Of a stretch of 64,000 nucleotides of DNA, positions 56,462 through 64,000 are shown piece after piece; positions within the stretch are counted from its first letter, which is position 1, and every line of letters begins with the position of its first letter. The position numbers and the translations under genes were made by a program. Origin of the DNA: Plasmodium relictum (taxonomy: Eukaryota; Apicomplexa; Aconoidasida; Haemosporida; Plasmodiidae). The DNA lies in assembly GCF_900005765.1 (NCBI RefSeq), contig NC_041691.1:868001-932000 (forward strand), given 5' to 3'. The notes below the pieces were generated by a model. It saw nothing but the letters and a program-made list of their open reading frames with translations, ran no database searches and was not told where the DNA came from.

Positions 56462-58251
56462 TTATATATTCAATAAATATTCTAATTTACTTTTTTCAAA
56501 ATATATTAAATCTATTTTCTTTTTTTTTATATGATCACTAATATAACCTCTAAAAAAGTTGTATGTTCTTATTCTATCGCTTCTATTACCTTCTTTTATC
56601 TAAAAAAAAAAAATTGTAAGAATCATTTTTAATTAAAAATATTTTATTATTATTTTTTTAATTAAAGAAATTAAATGAATTAAGAAAAAAATTATAGGAA
56701 AAAAAAAAAATTACCAATTTAACTCTCTTATTTTGAACTAAACTTTTATTTTCATTACTTTTCATTTCTCTTAACTTAAGAATTAGTTTTTTCATAGCTA
56801 TTTTTTTATTTAATTCTTGTGTTCTTCAAAAAAGGAAAAAAAAAAAAATTGTTATTTTTTTTATTTTTTTTAAAAATAGAAATATATTTTATATAACCGT
56901 TCTTCTTGGCACTCAACTTTTATTTTAGTTGGTTTATGTAAAATGCAAACTCCCGATTCAATCTTAGAAAAATATTAAAATATTGTTATTCTGAAAATAA
57001 ATTTATTTTATTTTATTTTTTTTTTTAAACATACTTTATTCACATTTTGTCCTCCCGGTTTACTTGATCTAAATGTTGTAACTTTTATATTTTTTAAATT
57101 AATTTCATTTTCTATTTCTTCATCTTTATGGATAAAAACTGCAATGGTAGCAGTGGAAGAATGAATCTTATCCTTCAAAAATTAAAATTAAAAAAAAAAT
57201 TAGATTTAAATAAAAAAATTTTTTTTTACGTTTTTTTTTTTTTTATTGATTTCTTACCTTAGATTCATTGTCTGGAATTCTTTTTACTTGATGAATACCA
57301 CTTTCATTTTTAAAAAGATCATACAAACTTAAATTAATTTTTTCTCCTTCTTTATTTATAATTATATTATCATTTGAACTTATTATTAATGAGTAACATA
57401 TATCCTTCAGTCAGAAGATAAAAAAAATAAATAAATAAACAAAATATGTAAAATGTTAACATATAATAATTATATTAATAATATTAATAACATTACGCCA
57501 TATTAACATATATTAATTATAAATCTTTTACTTGAACTTCTTTAACTGTACATTTATTCCTTTCAGCAAATGTTCTATAAGTCTTGAAAAAAAGAAAAAA
57601 AATATAAATAAATAGAATTATGTATATTATTAATTTTACTGAATTTTAATTACATATATTTAAATAAATTCTACTTTTTTTTTTTTTTACGAACATTTAA
57701 TAATTGTATTGACCACAACAGAGCTTCACTCCCACCTATACCAGGTCGAGATTCTATACGTATTAAATTTCTATTCTCAGATAAATGATCTTTCTTTTTT
57801 TTTATACATAAATGAAATAATTTCCTTTTTAAAATATTCTTTTTTTTTTTTATTACTTTTTTTAAAAAAATACTTTTCTAATAAAAAAAAAAATTTTTTG
57901 TTATTCTATGTTATTTTTATGTAATAACCATTCTAATTTTTTATTTTTTTTTTTTAATATTATAATAATTTATCTTTTGGACATATACACATATATATAT
58001 TTTTTTTTAATAAATCAGTAAGTTATGAAATTAAGAAATTTTTTTTTATTTGAATAGTTAATCACAGTCTAATTTATTTTTAACAACACTATTTTTATAT
58101 ATATAGTTTTAAAATGAAAATGAAAAAAAATGAATAAAAATATTTTTAATAAAAAATACTTATTAAAACCTACTTGTCCTAAATAAAAATTGTACACACA
58201 ATGAAATAAAATACATAATAAAAAGTTAAAAATACAAAATATTTTATTCAT
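56462..58251 (-). CDS. Organelle peptide chain release factor (class I, GGQ), 8 exons
   Basis: Exons 58251-58174, 57877-57695, 57582-57532, 57404-57258, 57172-57035, 56962-56898, 56823-56715 and 56599-56462 join in frame to 302 residues. Exon 1 codes a hydrophobic signal peptide (MNKIFCIFNFLLCILFHCVY), and a Lys-rich stretch follows, as in apicoplast-targeted proteins. The catalytic GGQ lies in FRSSKPGGQNVNKIESG, which triggers peptidyl-tRNA hydrolysis. Other class I blocks are RIESRPGIGGSEALLW, ESGIHQVKRIPDNESK, DKIHSSTATIAVF, VECQEER and DRIRTYNF. The N-terminal helical domain of bacterial RF1/RF2 is almost absent. The stop-codon tripeptide site reads PDN where RF1 has PxT. The donor of exon 2 (GTTCGT) was chosen to keep frame with the next exon. 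Apicoplast is favoured over mitochondrion because of the signal peptide. Confidence 0.85.
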
Positions 58252-58848
58252 AATTAAATCAGGAATACTTTATTTAAAACATTCATTTATTATTAATAGA
58301 AAACCTTCATTAATATTTCTATTCTTTTTAACAAAATACATATTTTTTTAAAAGTTAAATAAGAAATCAGAATTTTAATGAAACATTAAATTTTTTTTAG
58401 AAAATTAACCATACATAAAATAAAATTAAAAATAAATGAGAATTTAATATGATATTAAGCAAAATGAAAAAAAAAAATAAGAATAATATTCAGCATATAT
58501 TAGACGAAAAATAATACAAAAAAAAAAAAAAAGAAAGAAATATTTCTTTATTTCATTAGAATATAATGTAATTTTTGAATATACGAATTTACATAAATAT
58601 ATAAATTATTTTTTTTTCTTTACATTTAGCCAAAAAAAGAAAATATTTAAAAAAAAAAAAAAATACAATGAAAAACTGTAAACGTATTAATAATATAAAC
58701 AAATAATTAAAAAAAAATTAAAAATAGATACAAAGTATTTAAAAATATTAAAAAGATAATTAAAAAAAAAAAAAAAATCAAATCAAATCAAATATTTAAA
58801 ATTAAAAAAAAAAAAAAAATAAATATATGAAATATTTAAAAAAAAAAA
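58252..58848. other. Spacer: release factor 5' region and GCN2-like 3' region
   Basis: About 600 bases of A/T DNA with long A runs and a short ATCAA repeat near 58777-58795. It carries the release-factor promoter and the 3' UTR of the GCN2-like gene. Confidence 0.5.
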
Positions 58849-61800
58849 TTACTTTTTTGAATAGAACTGTTTTATATAATTTATTAAAGAAGATTCATTT
58901 TCAAAATTCTTTTTAATATTTACTCTAATCATATGAGTGTTGTATACAATGTTTAAATTTTCTTCATTGTTAATTATATTTGAAGAAGGATTTTCTGTAG
59001 AATTTTCATAATCAATTATATTTAACGAAGGATTTGAATTCATTTTTTGATTTATTTGTACGTGAATATTTATATTTTTATACTTCAATAAACTGTTTTC
59101 AAATTTAGATGTTTCAACCAAAGGAGTTATTCTACATTCACACTATTAATTTAATAACAAAAAAAAATAAAAAAAAATTTTAATTTCTATTTTTTATTAA
59201 ACATTTTTTTTTTTCTTGTCTATACCTTAATTCCATTTTGAATTAAATTGTTATATAAAGAAAATGCATAAACTAATAATTTATATGCTTTAATTGTTAT
59301 TACTACACTTGGAGAATGAAAATCAATAAGCATATTAGAATAATTATTTTTATTTAATTCCTAAATAATTTATAAAAAAAAAGTAAATAAGGTATTTTTT
59401 ACAAAAAATCTATTAAAGCACATGAAAACATCAACTATTACAAATAATTGTAAAAAGAAGAAACTATAAACAAAGTTATGAATATTTAAAAATCTATATA
59501 AAACCATTAGTAATATATCATTTAAAACCACGTATATATATATATTTACCTGAAATATAATATTTGAAATGGTATCAATGAAAATTTCAAAAATAATATT
59601 ATATGTTGCTTTCGTTGGCGTTCTCTCAGAATTAGAAAAAATATCTGTTGATACTCCACCAAAAGATAATAAAAGTTTTTGATTTTTTTGTGAATAAATA
59701 TTAAAAGCAAAAGAAAATCCAAATAAATGATGGTAATTGTTCATAAAAAAATCCCAAACAAAAATTTGATTTGAATCATTAAAATAGTGAAAAAGATTAT
59801 TTAAATAAACGATGCAAGCAATTATATAGTTCATAAATTTTTTATTTTTATGATTTTTTAGTTCATACATTTTACTAACTTTTTTCATTTTAGAATTTAT
59901 GTGATCTTTTTCGTCATATATAACTGAATAAAGGATTTTTAAAATTTTTTCATCATAGGAAATATCTAAAAAATGAAGCAATTTTTTTAAATTTTTATAT
60001 GAAATATTTCCCTCTCTAAAATGGTTGTAAATAAAATATGCTTTATTACAATCTAATGATAGCATATCTTTAACAAGACAAAGAAGAAAATCAGTAAACG
60101 TCCATCTAATTATTAAAGTGCTCAGGTAATGCTCAAACTTTAGCAATATATCAATAACATTATATAATATTATTAATTGATATATACAAAAGGATATATT
60201 AATGTCTGTATTATTGCTATTAGCATTGAAAATGTCTTTTTTATTATCAACTGTAATTATATTATTATAAATAATACTGTTTTCTCTTTTTATTGTTTTT
60301 TGTTTGTTATTTTCAAAAAAATAATTTTGAAAAAAAGAAAATGAACTGGTAAAGGATCGGTTAAATGTATAATGAGGAATTAAATTTAAATATACTTCAG
60401 TTAAATAAAAAGGAACATATAATAACTTATTATTTTTATCAATAAATACAATTCTTTGATTAAACCTACCTCCAATAATACATTTTTTCTCTTCATCATT
60501 TCTATTTCCTGACTCTAATAATATATTATTTTCAAATAATGAATGTGTGTTTAATTCATTAGTTTCATTTAAAACTAATGAGTTCTTTTTGTTTATTTTT
60601 GATAAGGTGCTATTGAAAACATTTTCTTGTAAATTTATATGAAGATTGTCTTCTTTATGAATCCCTTTTTTTTCTGATAAAGGATATTCTTGTTCATTAC
60701 GATTGTCATTATTATTATTTACTTTTCTACTTGAGTTTTTTTTATTATTATAAATATTTTTAGCGAATTTTAATTTTCCCGAATTTTTTCTATGAAAATT
60801 TTCTGGAGAATTGTTAATGTTTTTTTCATTTTTTTTTTTTTGAATACCACTTTTTGATAAATTTTCAATGAATTCATCATATGTCTTTTTTTGAATTTTC
60901 AATTTTTCATAATTATCATCTTCATTATACTCATAATTATTATTATTTTCTTTTGCTATTCTTTTTTTTTTCTGATTAATCCTATCTGCAGATTTATTTT
61001 GTATTTTTTGCATAGAATTTTTTATATCATAAAAAAAATTTTTCTTCTCTGTAACCAACTGAAAAACAAGAGGTTGATTAAAATTGGATAGCTTTTTTGA
61101 TAAATTCCAGTTGAAATATTCAAATATATAACTGTTAATAACATCATATTCATATGCAGATTCATGCACATAATGATATGTATTATTATTTTCTTCAAAT
61201 GGTAGATGTTTACATTTATTGCTATATAATAAAATATTTAAAACATTACTTGATTCGATGGAAGAATTATTTTTTAATTTTTGTAAAAAATATTTAAATA
61301 AATCTCTTTGTATAACAATAGGAATTAATGGATAATTTAATAAACCTTCAGCTGTAATTTTGCGTATTCTATTATTATGAATTATATTACTATTGCTAAT
61401 ATTATAATAATTATAATTATTATTACTATGATTATTATTATTATTATTATTGGTAAAATTATTATTATTACTATTATTATTGTTATTATTACAATCATTA
61501 TTATTATTGCTAAAATTATTATTATTATTGTTACCGTTATTATTATTAACATTATCGCTAATACTGTTTTCAGTAATGCTAATATTGTTTTCATTATTAT
61601 TATTATTATTATTACCATATATGTGATTAATATTATTACTAAAACTATTACTATTTCTTTCATCACTATTAATATTATTTTTAACATTATTAATATTGTT
61701 TTCATCATTATTATTATTGTCATTATCGTTAATATGATTTTCATTATCATTATTATTATCATTACTGTTGATGCTATCTTCACTATTATTAGATATCTCA

Positions 61801-64000
61801 ACATTATTATTATTATTATTGTTACCAATATCATTGAAACGAAGATGAAAATTATTATTATTTTCATTATCATTATTATTATCAATATCAATATCATTTG
61901 GATAAACTTTAATATTATTATTATTATTACCACTATCACCATAATTAATATTATCATTGTTACTATTTTCATTCTCATTATTATTAAGAATATCATTCTG
62001 ATAAATATAATTATTATTATTATTGCTAGTATTACGAATGTGATTAATATTGTTATTATCACCAGTATTATTATAATTATTTTCATTCTGGTTAATATTC
62101 TTTTTATTATTATTGCTATTTTTATTTCTGCTATCATTTTCATTATTATTAATAACATTACTTATATTATCATCACTACTACTATAGGAACCAATTTTCA
62201 ATTTATCTATATTTTCCTTTTTAAAAGTATTAGATGATTTCTTTAAATTACCTAAATAGTTATTAGTTGTAACACATTCTATTATTTTTCTTTCACTAAA
62301 ATTCCCAGACTCTGATTCTATGCTATTTTTTAAAAGTAATTTAATATCTTCTTTTTTTTCTAAATAAATTTCTGACCCTATTTTATTAAAAGATTTAATA
62401 TTCTGCTTATCTTTATAATTAGGATCCAAACGAAATGAATCATTAAAGTAAAGTAAATCATCTTCTTCATATTCATTTATGTTATTTCTATTTAAATTAA
62501 TTTCTTTTTTTAAATTCAGGTTAATCAAATTCGCATTATTTATAACTTTGTTATTCTTTTCATTTTCATCAATGTAATGATCTTTTTCTATATTTTCATT
62601 TTTCATACAATAATAATTAATAAGACTTTCTCTTTCATTTCTTTTTTTATTTTTTTTTAAATCATTCTTATTTTCATTTTCATCAATTTTTATATTTAAA
62701 CTTAAAATATCAGCATACTCCAATTTACCAATATTTTCATTTGTCTCATAATTAATTGTGCTAATTAAAATATATTTTAATACTCTGAAAGCATCATTAT
62801 CTATATAATTAATAAAATCATCAGAAAATGTTTTTTCCTTAATCATATTTTTTATATTTAATAATTTCTCTTCTTTTGTTTTAAATGGAATATGCCACAA
62901 TTCATATAGTACCAACCCTAGAGAAAAAAGATCTAATTCTTCATAATCATATTTTTTTTTATTTAAACAATTATAAAAATATTGATTATAGGAATGAATA
63001 TAGAAATCTTTATATTCCTTTGTTTGCTCATTCATATTATTATCTATTATTTTCTTTTTCCTATCATTTCTGAAGTTATTGAAAACAGAACTTTTTCTAT
63101 CTTTTCCTATATCTTCTTCATCATTTTCTCCGTTTTCTTCATTTTCTTCTTTTTTAGTATCCACTTCAACAAAACAGTTTTCTTTTTTCTCTGCTTCTTT
63201 AGCTTCTTCTAAATTGTTATCATATTGTTCTTTCATAAAATTAGTAAAGTACGAAGAATTATTAGTATATGAATAATGATAAAAATAAAAATAATCAATC
63301 ATGTTACATATGCTGTAATTTACGATTTTAATATGAACTCCATATTCATCATTATCTATGTATATATTTTGGGTGTTCAAATTTTTAATATAAATTTTTT
63401 GTTTATGCAAATAACTAATAGACTCTAAAATTTGTCTAAAAATATTCCATATTAAATATTTATTATTCTGAAAAAAATTATTTTCAATTTCTCTTTCTAA
63501 TATTTGTCCTTTGCAATATTCACATTGAATATATAAAATTTTTTTGGTATTTTCTTTTTTATCTAATATATTTTTTATATATTCAATATTTTTTTTATAA
63601 ACTAAATTATTATTATTTATATCATTATCTTTAATATTTTTCAAGTCTAAAATATTTTTTTTAATATTCATGTTTTTATTACAATCGTATTTTTCATGAA
63701 CTACCTTGTCAATAGTGTAATTGGTAGATTCTTTTTTTTCATTGATTATTTTTATTTCTTCTTTTTGCAAATTATTATTATGAATAGGTAATAAATCACT
63801 TTTATTAGAATTATCTATTTTTATAGTAGCATCTAAATTTTTTATATCTCCTTTTTTATCTTTATTTTTATTTTTTTTTTTTAATTGAGAAAGAGGGTCA
63901 TATAAAATGTTCCCATTATAATTATTATTGTTACTTAAATCTTTATCAGCTCTACAATTTATTATTCCATCAATACATATATCTTCATTTTCATCTAATA
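58849..64000 (-). CDS. GCN2-like protein with degenerate kinase and HisRS-like regions (3' part)
   Basis: The last three exons are visible: 64000-59550 (open at the window edge), 59360-59226 and 59142-58849, about 1625 residues. The first part aligns with the GCN2 kinase: ILYIQCEYCKGQILEREIE like 'LYIQMEYC', WNIFRQILESISYLHKQ, and LDLFSLGLVLYELWHIPF followed by segments ending FSDDF. The catalytic loop reads IYIKNLNTQNIYI where HRDLKPxN is expected, and the DFG site reads VNYS (63312-63329), so it should be inactive. ITAEGLLNYPLIPIV follows a long Asn-rich insert. The C-terminal half (RFNQRIVFIDKNNKLLYVPF, IIRWTFTDFLLCLV, SFGGVSTDIFSN) resembles the HisRS-like regulatory domain of GCN2. The N-lobe lies beyond the edge. 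Its role may be regulatory in amino-acid sensing; that is inference. Confidence 0.8.
61375..62160 (-). repeat. Long Asn-rich tract within the GCN2-like gene
   Basis: About 260 codons dominated by AAT/AAC, interspersed with Asp, Glu, Ser and Ile, separate the kinase-like and HisRS-like parts. The trinucleotide periodicity produces open frames of Ile/Met composition on both strands, which are not genes. Confidence 0.9.

Noticed and set aside
57709-57924. Plus-strand open frame of 71 codons starting MTTTELHSHLYQ
   Set aside because: Antisense to release-factor exon 2 (57877-57695), whose RIESRPGIGGSEALLW motif is unmistakable.
61377-62237. Long plus-strand open frame of almost only Ile, Met, Val, Asn and Thr, and a similar one on the minus strand in another frame
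   Set aside because: They are shadows of the AAT/AAC-rich Asn tract of the GCN2-like gene; trinucleotide periodicity removes stops in several frames.
1-64000. tRNA, rRNA, CRISPR, transposon or telomeric/subtelomeric repeats
   Set aside because: No G/C-richer islands with tRNA-like arms, no spaced identical repeats, no transposase-like protein and no telomere-type heptamer arrays were noticed; the gene content is that of a chromosome-internal region.

Overview
The window is nuclear DNA from a malaria parasite (genus Plasmodium). Base composition is extremely AT-rich, introns are short and AT-rich with GT..AG ends, intergenic DNA is almost pure A/T, and proteins carry long Asn/Lys runs. Several genes are apicomplexan- or Plasmodium-specific: plasmepsin IX, a CPW-WPC protein, an ApiAP2 factor and organelle-targeted ribosomal proteins. 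Gene content and order match, from memory, the P. falciparum chromosome 14 interval running from plasmepsin IX and PTPA down to AP2-O3 and the TATA-box-like protein. The AT bias and Asn tracts fit the falciparum-like or avian parasites better than the vivax group, but I cannot name the species.

Layout, left to right. The 3' end of an unrecognised gene (+). Plasmepsin IX (-, 8 exons reconstructed). PTPA, the PP2A activator (-, 5 exons). A four-helix voltage-sensor-like membrane protein (+, 3 exons). A RecQ helicase of WRN/BLM type (-). Coatomer beta (-, 3 exons). Mitochondrial-type ribosomal protein uL15 (+). A BAP29/31-like ER membrane protein (-). DPH2 of diphthamide synthesis (-). A giant Trm3/TARBP1-like SPOUT methyltransferase (-). 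A CPW-WPC protein (+, 15 exons). AP2-O3-like transcription factor (+). A decayed stretch (-) resembling tRNA-splicing endonuclease subunit SEN34. Apicoplast uL15 (-). Archease (+). A pseudokinase-like protein (+). A TBP-like factor (-, 3 exons). A cytochrome b5-domain protein with a Cys cluster and a C-terminal CaaX box (+). An organelle peptide chain release factor (-, 8 exons). The 3' part of a GCN2-like pseudokinase/HisRS-like protein that runs off the right edge (-).

Themes. There is no operon logic, as expected for Plasmodium. Several genes nevertheless touch tRNA and translation: Trm3, archease, the SEN34-like relic, DPH2 (eEF2 modification), two organellar uL15 paralogues, a release factor and the GCN2-like protein. 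The observations most worth a second look are the SEN34-like pseudogene, two unrelated catalytically degenerate kinase domains, the possibly prenylated cytochrome b5 protein with a six-cysteine cluster, the voltage-sensor-only protein, and a release factor whose stop-codon tripeptide is neither PxT nor SPF. No tRNA, rRNA, CRISPR array or mobile element was seen.
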